Source: N074bin45 sp039587475
GTDB lineage: Bacteria > Gemmatimonadota > Gemmatimonadetes > Gemmatimonadales > GWC2-71-9
Length of the DNA stretch: 6,115 nucleotides
NCBI GenBank assembly: GCA_039587475.1
Contig: JBDHIK010000141.1
Location: 1-6,115, forward strand
Direction of reading: 5' to 3'
Below the pieces are notes generated by a model that was given only the letters and a program-made list of their open reading frames with translations, did no database searches and had not been told where the DNA came from. This document shows, piece after piece, positions 1 through 5,455 of the stretch. Position numbers and translations under genes: made by a program. The first letter of the stretch is position 1, and the number at the start of each line of letters is the position of its first letter.

Positions 1-960
1 CTGCGCGATCGCAACCTGCTGCGGATCTCGTTCGCCATCGTGGTGGTCGTGTTGGCGACCACCCTCGCGGTGCGGTTGTTGAAGAGGCGCCCCGGCTGGG
101 CCGAGATCGGGGTGGCGCTGGGCATCGCGTTCGTCTACCTGGTGGCGTTCGTCAGGATGGAAAGCCCGGAGGAGCGCACCCATCTCATCGAGTACGGTGT
201 GGTGGCGGCCCTCATCCACCAGGCGCTCCTGGAGCGGGTGCGCAATGGTCGCGGGGTTCCGGCGCCGGCCGCCGTCGCGCTGGCACTGACCGCGCTGTTG
301 GGCCTGCTCGACGAGGGCATCCAGGCGGTGCTACCGAGTCGCGTCTTCGACGTGCGCGACATCTTCTTCAACGCCTTCGCCGGCTTCATGGTCATCTCGG
401 CGCGACTGGCGCTGGCGCCGCAGCGAGGGCCGGGGTGGCGCCTGTGGTTCCTGTGGTTGATGACCGGTGCCATCGGATGGGGGTGGGGTGTGTACTGGGG
501 CTGGCTCGCCCCGGGGGACCCGAAGATGTTGCAGGCCATCCCGGACCCGGTGTGGGGCGGGTACCTGGGCGTGGCCGGAGCCGCGTTGGTGATCGGGGTG
601 GCGCAGTGGCTGGTGCTGGGGCCCCACCTGCCCCAGATGGGCCGCTGGGTGCTGGCGAGTATCGGGACGGTGACCGTCGTCGCCGGCGTGGTCTTCGGCA
701 TCGGACAGGTCAACGCAGACCTCGGCTGGCGAGTGGGCATGAGCCTCTTCGGAACGGTGGCGGGGACGTTCCAGTGGCTGGTGCTGCGGCCGCGGATCCC
801 CAAGGCCGGCTGGTGGCTGCTGGCCAGCACCGCAGGATGGGTCGTGGGCCTACCCCTTGGGGACATCGTCGGCCCGCCCGGGCTCGGGGCCGCCTATGGG
901 GCCATCACCGGTGCATCCCTGGTGTGGTTGCTGCGCCGGAGTGGCGCGAGGGCGTCCTGA
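1..960 (+). CDS. VanZ-like membrane protein with C-terminal QWLVL-type repeat region (5'-partial)
   Basis: The reading frame is open from base 1, so the true start lies upstream; the GTG at 40 is only the first possible start inside the window. 319 residues are visible. The N-terminal half looks like VanZ: a hydrophobic helix at residues 9-26, a second at about 37-54, then THLIEYG (60-66), a helix, and LLDEGIQ (102-108) followed by R114, D117, R119, D120 and N124, which is the charged signature of VanZ-like proteins. The second half (about 140-319) is a set of further membrane helices containing QWLVLGP at 202-208 and QWLVLRP at 258-264, 56 residues apart, each followed by a W-x-L-A-S segment, which suggests an internal duplication. 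VanZ-family proteins sit in the membrane; some give low-level glycopeptide tolerance, most have no known function. No substrate can be read here. The gene ends 126 bases before the sulfatase and no terminator is visible between them. The VanZ assignment is fairly secure; the role is unknown. Confidence 0.75.
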   Translation: MRDRNLLRISFAIVVVVLATTLAVRLLKRRPGWAEIGVALGIAFVYLVAFVRMESPEERTHLIEYGVVAALIHQALLERVRNGRGVPAPAAVALALTALLGLLDEGIQAVLPSRVFDVRDIFFNAFAGFMVISARLALAPQRGPGWRLWFLWLMTGAIGWGWGVYWGWLAPGDPKMLQAIPDPVWGGYLGVAGAALVIGVAQWLVLGPHLPQMGRWVLASIGTVTVVAGVVFGIGQVNADLGWRVGMSLFGTVAGTFQWLVLRPRIPKAGWWLLASTAGWVVGLPLGDIVGPPGLGAAYGAITGASLVWLLRRSGARAS

Positions 961-987
961 TCGCCACTCGCCACGCCGAGGTATAAT
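957..987 (+). promoter_or_regulatory. Probable promoter of the sulfatase gene (perfect -10 box)
   Basis: TATAAT at 982-987 matches the sigma-70 -10 consensus exactly, which is striking in such GC-rich sequence. The -35 is weak: CTGATC at 957-962 (19-base spacer) shares only TGA with TTGACA, and TCGCCA at 961-966 gives a 15-base spacer. It overlaps the stop codon of the preceding gene. Transcription would begin near 994, leaving a leader of about 90 bases before the ATG at 1087. With a poor -35, an activator or an alternative mode of recognition is possible, but nothing else shows this. Confidence 0.5.
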
Positions 988-1024
988 GCATTGTCCGTAC
1001 ATCACTGAAGGGCGCCTCTTTCGC

Positions 1025-1073
1025 GCGGCAACGCTGCCGCCGAGAGCCCGGCCTTCGTCAGCCCGACTTCGGG
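1025..1073 (+). other. Two small hairpins in the sulfatase mRNA leader
   Basis: GCGGCA (1025-1030) can pair with TGCCGC (1035-1040) around an ACGC loop. CCCG (1062-1065) can pair with CGGG (1070-1073) around an ACTT loop, ending three bases before the Shine-Dalgarno GGAG at 1076-1079. Neither is followed by a T-run, so they are not terminators. Short stems arise often by chance at this GC content, and no known riboswitch pattern is recognised. Confidence 0.2.
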
Positions 1074-1086
1074 ATGGAGCGTCACG

Positions 1087-3480
1087 ATGAGACGTCAGCG
1101 CGGGTTCCCCATTCTCTCTATTGTCCTGGTGGCGGCGTTCGTGCCATCGATCGCGGCCGCCCAGCAGACCCCGGAGAAGGCCCCGGCCCCGGTCCCCACT
1201 TTCGAGAACCGTGAGGTGCTGCCGATCCAGCCGCCCTACCTGGCTCCGATGACCGAGCTGGACGCCCGGAACGTGGAGAACCCGCCCCTGTTCGAGGTCA
1301 GGGCGCCCAAGGACGCGCCCAACGTGGTCATCATTCTGGTGGACGACCTCGGGTTCGGCGGCACCAGCCACGCGGGTGGCCCGGTGCAGACGAATACCTT
1401 CGACCGGCTGGCGGCCGAGGGGTTGTTCTACAACCAGTTCCACTCGACGGCCCTGTGCTCGCCGACACGCCAGGCCCTCAAGACCGGCCGCAACCACCAC
1501 TCCGCCGCGATGGGGAAGATCACCGAGGTGGCCACCTCCTTCCCCGGCTACACCGGCTCGCTGCCGAACGACGTGGCGTCGATCGGCAAGATGCTGAGCT
1601 ACAACGGGTACAGCACGGCCGCGTTCGGCAAGTGGCACGAGACGCCCGTGTGGGAGATCAGCCCCTCGGGGCCGATGGACCGCTGGCCCAACCACCAGGG
1701 GTTCGACGAGTTCTACGGCTTCATGGGCGGCGAGACCAACCAGTGGACTCCCACCGTTTATCACAACGAGAACCGGATCGAGACGCCGGAGGATCCCAGC
1801 TACCACTTCCTGTCCGACATGACCACGAAGTCGATCGAGTGGATCGGGTTCCAGCAGGCGCTGACGCCCGAGAAACCGTTCTTCGTCTACTACGCTCCCG
1901 GCGCGACCCATGCGCCGCACCACGTGCCCAAATCGTACATCGACAAGCAGAAGGGCCGGTTCGACCAGGGCTGGGACTCGCTCCGCGCGGAGATCTACCA
2001 GCGCCAGCTGGCGAGCGGCGTGATCCCGCAGGGGACGCAACTGGCTCCCAAGCCCGACTGGATCAAGGACTGGAAGAACCTGAGTGACGACGAACGGAAG
2101 CTGTTCGCGCGCCAGGCGGAGGTGTTCGCGGCCTACGTCGACATGACGGACTCGGAGATCGGCCGCCTGATCAAGGCGATCGAGGACATGGGTGAGTTCG
2201 ACAACACGCTCATCTTCTACATCGCCGGCGACAACGGCACCAGCGCCGAGGGGCTGGCGAACGGGCTGTACAATGAAATGACGTATTTCAACCAAGAACC
2301 GAGAGGTTCTGACGTCGAGTTCATGCTCCAGTACTACGACGAGTGGGGCGGACCCGAGACCTATCCGCACATGGCGGCAGGCTGGGCCGTCGCCCTCGAC
2401 GCCCCATTCATGTGGACCAAACAGGTCGCGTCGGACTACGGCGGCACGCGTCAGGGCCTGGCCGTGCATTGGCCCGCCGGCATCGAGGCCAGGGGTGAGC
2501 TGCGGCAACAGTGGCACCACGTGATCGACGTGGTGCCGACAATCCTCGAAGCGGCCCAGTTGCCGCAGCCCAGGGTAGTGGACGGGACCCCGCAGCGGCC
2601 CATCGAGGGCGTCAGTATGTTGTACAGCTTCGACAACGGCAACGCCGCCGACCGGCACACCATCCAGTACTTCGAGATGTTCGGCAACCGGGCACTCTAC
2701 CACGACGGCTGGATGGCCCGGACGATCCATTCACCGCCGTGGGCGCCTCCCCAGAACAGGCTGGCGGACGACACCTGGGAGCTGTACCACGTGGCCGAGG
2801 ACTTCAGCATGTCCACCGACGTGGCGGGACAGCACCCGGACAAGCTGGCCAAGATGCAGGAGCTGTTCCTGGCGGAGGCGGTGAAGTACAACGTCCTCCC
2901 GATGGACGACCGCCGGGAAGAACTGTTCGATCCCACGATGGCCGGACGGCCGGACCTGATGTTCGGCCGCACGACATTGACGCTGGGTGAGGGGATGGCG
3001 GGCCTGCTGGAGAACGACTTCATCAACACCAAGAACACGTCGTACACCATCGAAGCCGAGATCGAGAACGGCGCATCGGCGAACGGCGTGATCCTGGCTC
3101 AGGGCGGACGGTTCGGTGGGTACAGCCTGTACGTGAAGGACGGCACACCCATGTTCGCCTACAACTACCTGGGCCTCAATACCACCAAGGTGACCGGCAG
3201 CTCCAAGCTGCCGAATGGAACCGCCACCGTGACGATGGCCTTTGCCTACGACGGCGGTGGCCGGGGCAAGGGCGGCACCGTGACCCTGTCGGTCAACGGC
3301 CAGGCCGTCGGGTCGGGCCAGATCCCCAAGACCGAGCCCAACATCTACTCGGGCGACGAGACGGCGGGCGTGGGCGTGGACCTGGAGACGCCGGTGTCGG
3401 ACGACTATACCCGCGCGAACAGCGAGTTCACGGGCAGGATCCACAAGGTGACCATCGCGCTGCAGAGTTCGGCGAACTGA
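1087..3480 (+). CDS. Secreted arylsulfatase, formylglycine-dependent (sulfatase family S1)
   Basis: This 797-residue enzyme should hydrolyse sulfate esters, releasing inorganic sulfate outside the cytoplasm. The start ATG has GGAG at 1076-1079, seven bases upstream. A signal peptide is clear: basic RRQR, a hydrophobic core, and an A-x-A cleavage site at about residue 25. Catalytic features follow in family order: metal ligands D86-D87 in VDDLGFGG; the CSPTR motif with Cys124 as the expected formylglycine and Arg128; HH at 137-138; GKWH with K182 and H184; H275 in THAPHH; D382-N383 in AGDNG; and K445 in TKQVAS followed by GGTR. From about residue 625 a C-terminal beta-rich domain follows, with AYDGGG and a late ETAGVG-type motif seen in long (about 780-residue) bacterial arylsulfatases. 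The position after CSPTRQAL is Lys132 where the family usually has a hydrophobic residue. No formylglycine-generating enzyme or sulfate transporter is adjacent, so the activating enzyme must be encoded elsewhere. The natural substrate cannot be told; aryl sulfates or sulfated glycans are both possible. Confidence 0.95.
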   Translation: MRRQRGFPILSIVLVAAFVPSIAAAQQTPEKAPAPVPTFENREVLPIQPPYLAPMTELDARNVENPPLFEVRAPKDAPNVVIILVDDLGFGGTSHAGGPVQTNTFDRLAAEGLFYNQFHSTALCSPTRQALKTGRNHHSAAMGKITEVATSFPGYTGSLPNDVASIGKMLSYNGYSTAAFGKWHETPVWEISPSGPMDRWPNHQGFDEFYGFMGGETNQWTPTVYHNENRIETPEDPSYHFLSDMTTKSIEWIGFQQALTPEKPFFVYYAPGATHAPHHVPKSYIDKQKGRFDQGWDSLRAEIYQRQLASGVIPQGTQLAPKPDWIKDWKNLSDDERKLFARQAEVFAAYVDMTDSEIGRLIKAIEDMGEFDNTLIFYIAGDNGTSAEGLANGLYNEMTYFNQEPRGSDVEFMLQYYDEWGGPETYPHMAAGWAVALDAPFMWTKQVASDYGGTRQGLAVHWPAGIEARGELRQQWHHVIDVVPTILEAAQLPQPRVVDGTPQRPIEGVSMLYSFDNGNAADRHTIQYFEMFGNRALYHDGWMARTIHSPPWAPPQNRLADDTWELYHVAEDFSMSTDVAGQHPDKLAKMQELFLAEAVKYNVLPMDDRREELFDPTMAGRPDLMFGRTTLTLGEGMAGLLENDFINTKNTSYTIEAEIENGASANGVILAQGGRFGGYSLYVKDGTPMFAYNYLGLNTTKVTGSSKLPNGTATVTMAFAYDGGGRGKGGTVTLSVNGQAVGSGQIPKTEPNIYSGDETAGVGVDLETPVSDDYTRANSEFTGRIHKVTIALQSSAN

Positions 3481-3503
3481 TCTGCAGGATGGACCGCGGA
3501 GAC

Positions 3504-3536
3504 AGGGGGTCCGGCTCAGGCCGGCCCCCTTTCGTT
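3504..3536 (+). terminator. Rho-independent terminator after the sulfatase gene
   Basis: AGGGGG (3504-3509), a single bulged T (3510) and CCGGC (3511-3515) pair with GCCGG (3520-3524) and CCCCCT (3525-3530) around a TCAG tetraloop. The result is an 11-bp stem that is almost all G-C and is followed by TTCGTT. It lies 24 bases after the sulfatase stop. It separates the sulfatase from the downstream cluster. The T-tract is short and interrupted, so efficiency may be moderate. Confidence 0.8.
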
Positions 3537-3597
3537 GCCACCGTCACGCACCGCTCGTGCTACACCACCGGCGTGCCGCCAGAGAATCCCGGCAGTA

Positions 3598-3618
3598 ACT
3601 TTATTAACCAAAGTACTT
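3598..3618 (+). promoter_or_regulatory. Candidate operator, copy 1 (ACTTTAT-N6-AAGTACTT)
   Basis: ACTTTAT (3598-3604), six bases, then the perfect 8-bp palindrome AAGTACTT (3611-3618). ACTTT (3598-3602) and AAAGT (3610-3614) also form an inverted repeat. The element is an AT-rich island in GC-rich surroundings, and its last two bases are the first two of the -35 box of the downstream operon. The same half-sites with the same spacing recur at 4671-4691. The position at the promoter of an operon that encodes a winged-helix regulator is typical of autoregulation. Binding by that protein is inferred, not shown. Confidence 0.55.
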
Positions 3619-3645
3619 GACGCACCCAACGTCAGGGCCCATATT
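3617..3645 (+). promoter_or_regulatory. Sigma-70-type promoter of the membrane protein/regulator operon
   Basis: TTGACG (3617-3622) matches the -35 consensus at five of six positions. After a spacer of exactly 17 bases, CATATT (3640-3645) matches the -10 at four of six. Transcription would start at about 3651-3653, only two to four bases before the ATG at 3655. The -35 overlaps candidate operator copy 1, so a protein bound there could block or aid RNA polymerase. Confidence 0.6.
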
Positions 3646-3654
3646 GGACTGATC

Positions 3655-4266
3655 ATGCCGCCACCCCCTGCCGTCGAACAAAGCCCGGAGCCCGTCGCCC
3701 TGGGCGACCGGGCCATGGAGGACCTGCGCTTCATCCGCCGGACCATGGAGCGGGGGCCTGCCTTCACGGCCGTTCCGGGGTGGGGTGGCGTCGCCATGGG
3801 CCTGAGCGCCGTGGCCGCGGCCGTGCTGGCGTCACGTCAGCCGACGACCGAGGGCTGGTTTCTGGTCTGGACGCTCGACGCGGTACTCGCGGTGACGATC
3901 GGGGCCGTCGCCATCCGCCGAAAGGCGCGCCGCACAGAGCTTCCCCTCCTGTCCGGGGCGGGCCGCAAGTTCCTGCTGAGCTTCCTGCCACCGGCCCTCG
4001 CCGGGGCGGTCCTGACGGCGGCGCTGTGGCGGGCCGGTGCGGACTCGCTCCTTCCGGGGACCTGGCTCCTCCTCTACGGTGCCGCCGTCGTCACGGCCGG
4101 CACCTTTTCGACCAGGGTCGTCCCCGTGATGGGGATCTGTTTCATGATCCTCGGGGTGGTGGCACTCATCGCGACGCCCTCGGCCGGTGATCTTCTGATG
4201 GCGGTGGGATTCGGAGGGCTGCACATCGTCTTCGGGGCGACGATTGCACGGAGGCACGGTGGCTGA
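3655..4266 (+). CDS. Six-helix membrane protein paired with a winged-helix regulator
   Basis: 203 residues from the ATG at 3655. The frame is open further upstream to 3535, but that stretch runs through the terminator tail and promoter and is not expected to be coding; another ATG at 3715 would remove 20 residues. A proline-rich N-terminus and a charged helix (17-33, ending FIRRTMER) precede about six membrane segments: 42-60, 68-87, 106-125, 134-152, 155-173 and 180-198. The protein ends with a GGLHIVFGATIARR-type tail. The MER-x3-FTAVPGWGG junction and this C-terminus resemble small membrane proteins often encoded next to HTH_34-type regulators; that comparison is from memory of the family. 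No enzymatic motif is seen. The gene overlaps the regulator start by eight bases, so the two are probably translated together. It may act as a membrane partner or sensor controlling the regulator, but that is inference. The Shine-Dalgarno is poor (GGA at 3646-3648). Confidence 0.8.
   Translation: MPPPPAVEQSPEPVALGDRAMEDLRFIRRTMERGPAFTAVPGWGGVAMGLSAVAAAVLASRQPTTEGWFLVWTLDAVLAVTIGAVAIRRKARRTELPLLSGAGRKFLLSFLPPALAGAVLTAALWRAGADSLLPGTWLLLYGAAVVTAGTFSTRVVPVMGICFMILGVVALIATPSAGDLLMAVGFGGLHIVFGATIARRHGG
4250..4254 (+). promoter_or_regulatory. Ribosome binding site that sets the regulator start
   Basis: GGAGG lies inside the end of the membrane protein gene, four bases before the GTG at 4259, which is a short but usable spacing. 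It favours 4259 over the upstream TTG at 4244. A rival AAGGGA at 4310-4315 stands six bases before another in-frame GTG at 4322, so a shorter regulator of 107 residues is also possible. Confidence 0.5.
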
Positions 4267-4645
4267 GGGAGCCCGGGCCCGCCGCAAGGCCCCTACCCCG
4301 CCCCCGGTCAAGGGACCGCTCGTGAGCATCGATGGACACGCCGGAGCCACCAATCCAGCGGTACTCGACCCGATCATCCACGTGCGGGTCCGTCTCGGGA
4401 TCGTCAGCGCCCTCGCGGTCGAGGACTCGCTCACGTTCAACGAGCTCAAGGAACGGCTCAACACGTCGGACGGAAATCTCAGCGTGCACGCGCGGCGCCT
4501 CGAGGAAGCCGGCTACGTCGAGATACGCAAGTCGTTCGAGGGCCGGGTGCCGCGCACCGACTACCGTCTCACCAAGACCGGCCGCCAGGCACTCCAGCGC
4601 TACCTCGACCACATGGAAGCGCTGATCGAACGAGTGCGGGAATAG
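4259..4645 (+). CDS. Winged-helix transcriptional regulator (HTH_34 / MarR-like fold)
   Basis: 128 residues from the GTG at 4259. A basic, proline-rich tail (1-30) leads into the winged helix. Residues 35-54 form the first helix (LDPIIHVRVRLGIVSAL), FNELKERLN (60-68) the second, and TSDGNLSVHARRLEEAGYV (69-87) the recognition helix. The wing is KSFEGRVPRTDYRLT (91-105), followed by a dimerisation-type helix ending in LIERVRE. The D-G-N-L-S-x-H core and the FEGR-x-P-R-T wing are typical of the HTH_34 family (PF13601) of small DNA-binding proteins. It overlaps the preceding membrane protein gene by eight bases (stop at 4264-4266), a sign of coupled translation. Its likely targets are the two ACTTTAT-N6-AAGTACTT elements flanking the operon, including its own promoter. 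The true start may instead be the GTG at 4322, which has a better-spaced AAGGGA, but the extra stretch has third-codon-position GC typical of coding sequence. No ligand-binding domain is present, so the signal is unknown. Confidence 0.9.
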   Translation: MAEGARARRKAPTPPPVKGPLVSIDGHAGATNPAVLDPIIHVRVRLGIVSALAVEDSLTFNELKERLNTSDGNLSVHARRLEEAGYVEIRKSFEGRVPRTDYRLTKTGRQALQRYLDHMEALIERVRE

Positions 4646-4662
4646 GCACGGTCTCTTTTTTT
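4634..4662 (+). terminator. Possible weak terminator or attenuator after the regulator gene
   Basis: Seven Ts run from 4656 to 4662, just after GTGC (4634-4637) and GCAC (4646-4649), which can form a 4-bp stem around the stop codon TAG. The stem is short and ends six bases before the T-run, so it is a poor match to an intrinsic terminator. At most it might reduce read-through into the prenyltransferase gene. Confidence 0.25.
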
Positions 4663-4670
4663 CGGGAGAT

Positions 4671-4691
4671 ACTTTATGGCACGAAGTACTT
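4671..4691 (+). promoter_or_regulatory. Candidate operator, copy 2 (ACTTTAT-N6-AAGTACTT)
   Basis: ACTTTAT (4671-4677), six bases (GGCACG), then AAGTACTT (4684-4691), identical in half-sites and spacing to copy 1 at 3598-3618. The six spacer bases differ. It straddles the ATG of the prenyltransferase gene (4676-4678) and begins three bases after its Shine-Dalgarno GGGAG. A protein bound here could repress a nearby promoter or block elongating polymerase. No clear -35/-10 pair is seen around it. Confidence 0.5.
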
Positions 4692-5455
4692 TGATTAGGT
4701 CCGCCGGGGATCGGGACCGGTTCCACGTCGCCATCATCATGGACGGCAACGGCCGCTGGGCCCAGCAGCGCGGCCGACCCCGCTCGGCGGGCCATGTTGC
4801 CGGAACCCGGGCGGTCCGGCGCATGGTGGAATCGGCCCCGGACCTGGGGATCACCACCCTGACCCTGTACGCGTTCTCCTCGGACAACTGGCGCCGGCCA
4901 CCGCGTGAAGTCGGTCACCTGATGCGCCTGTTCCAGAGACACCTGGACGCCGAATGCACCCGACTCGCCAACTCCGGCGTCCGGCTGAGCGTCATCGGGC
5001 GCCGGGACCGGATTCCGGGATCGCTGGCACGCAGGATCGCACTGGTCGAGGAGCGAACGCGGCCGGGTACGTCTCTGCACCTCCGAATCGCCATCGACTA
5101 CTCGGCCCGCGATGCCCTTCTGGCGGCGGCCGGCGGCTTCGCACCCGAGGAACCCCCGACCCGCCAGGACTTCGAGCGAACCCTGGCCAAGGCCATGCAC
5201 GCGCCGCGCGGGACCCGTGACGTTGACCTGCTCATCCGAACAGGCGGCGAGCAGCGCTTGAGCGACTTCCTGCTCTGGGAATCGGCCTACGCCGAACTGT
5301 TCTTCAGCGACCTCCTGTGGCCTGACTTCGGGGAGGCCGACCTGGCGTCTGCCGTTCGCGGCTTTGCCACCCGGGATCGTCGATTCGGAGGCCTGTCACA
5401 GAAAACGGCCCGACTCCCTGTCGTGCCGCTCGACCCGCCGAGGGCCGCGTCATGA
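4676..5455 (+). CDS. uppS: Cis-prenyltransferase, undecaprenyl diphosphate synthase family
   Basis: 259 residues. This enzyme family adds cis isoprene units from isopentenyl diphosphate to farnesyl diphosphate, giving the C55 lipid carrier for peptidoglycan and other wall polymers at the inner face of the membrane. The start ATG has GGGAG at 4664-4668, seven bases away. The motifs run in order: HVAIIMDGNGRWA (17-29) with catalytic Asp23; RGRPRSAGH with His40; YAFSSDNWRRP (65-75) with Asn71 and Trp72; RTGGEQRLSDF (188-198) with Arg188, Glu192, Arg194 and Ser196 for the diphosphate of isopentenyl diphosphate; Glu207 in AYAEL, the Mg ligand; WPDF (215-218); and RRFGG (235-239). All key residues are present at E. 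coli-like spacing. One deviation is IDYSARDA (140-147), where the usual form is NYGGR. This suggests a divergent subfamily whose product length may differ from C55. It follows the regulator gene by 30 bases and shares an ATGA junction with the next gene. Confidence 0.95.
   Translation: MARSTLIRSAGDRDRFHVAIIMDGNGRWAQQRGRPRSAGHVAGTRAVRRMVESAPDLGITTLTLYAFSSDNWRRPPREVGHLMRLFQRHLDAECTRLANSGVRLSVIGRRDRIPGSLARRIALVEERTRPGTSLHLRIAIDYSARDALLAAAGGFAPEEPPTRQDFERTLAKAMHAPRGTRDVDLLIRTGGEQRLSDFLLWESAYAELFFSDLLWPDFGEADLASAVRGFATRDRRFGGLSQKTARLPVVPLDPPRAAS

Noticed and set aside
2665..2674. A further AGTACTT-like match inside the sulfatase gene
   Set aside because: It lacks the ACTTTAT partner at the right distance and lies within conserved coding sequence, so it is taken as chance.
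850..2730. A 626-residue open frame on the - strand opposite the sulfatase gene
   Set aside because: It lies antisense to a clearly coding frame with conserved catalytic motifs. Long antisense frames are expected at this GC content, and its translation shows arginine/valine/leucine-rich low-information sequence with no recognisable domain.
3535..3654. N-terminal extension of the membrane protein by 40 residues
   Set aside because: The extension would begin in the tail of the terminator and cross the operator and promoter. It has no ribosome binding site and is not membrane- or family-like; the ATG at 3655 is preferred.
4166..5200. A 344-residue open frame on the - strand over the regulator and prenyltransferase
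   Set aside because: It is antisense to two genes with intact conserved motifs, and no domain is recognised in its translation.
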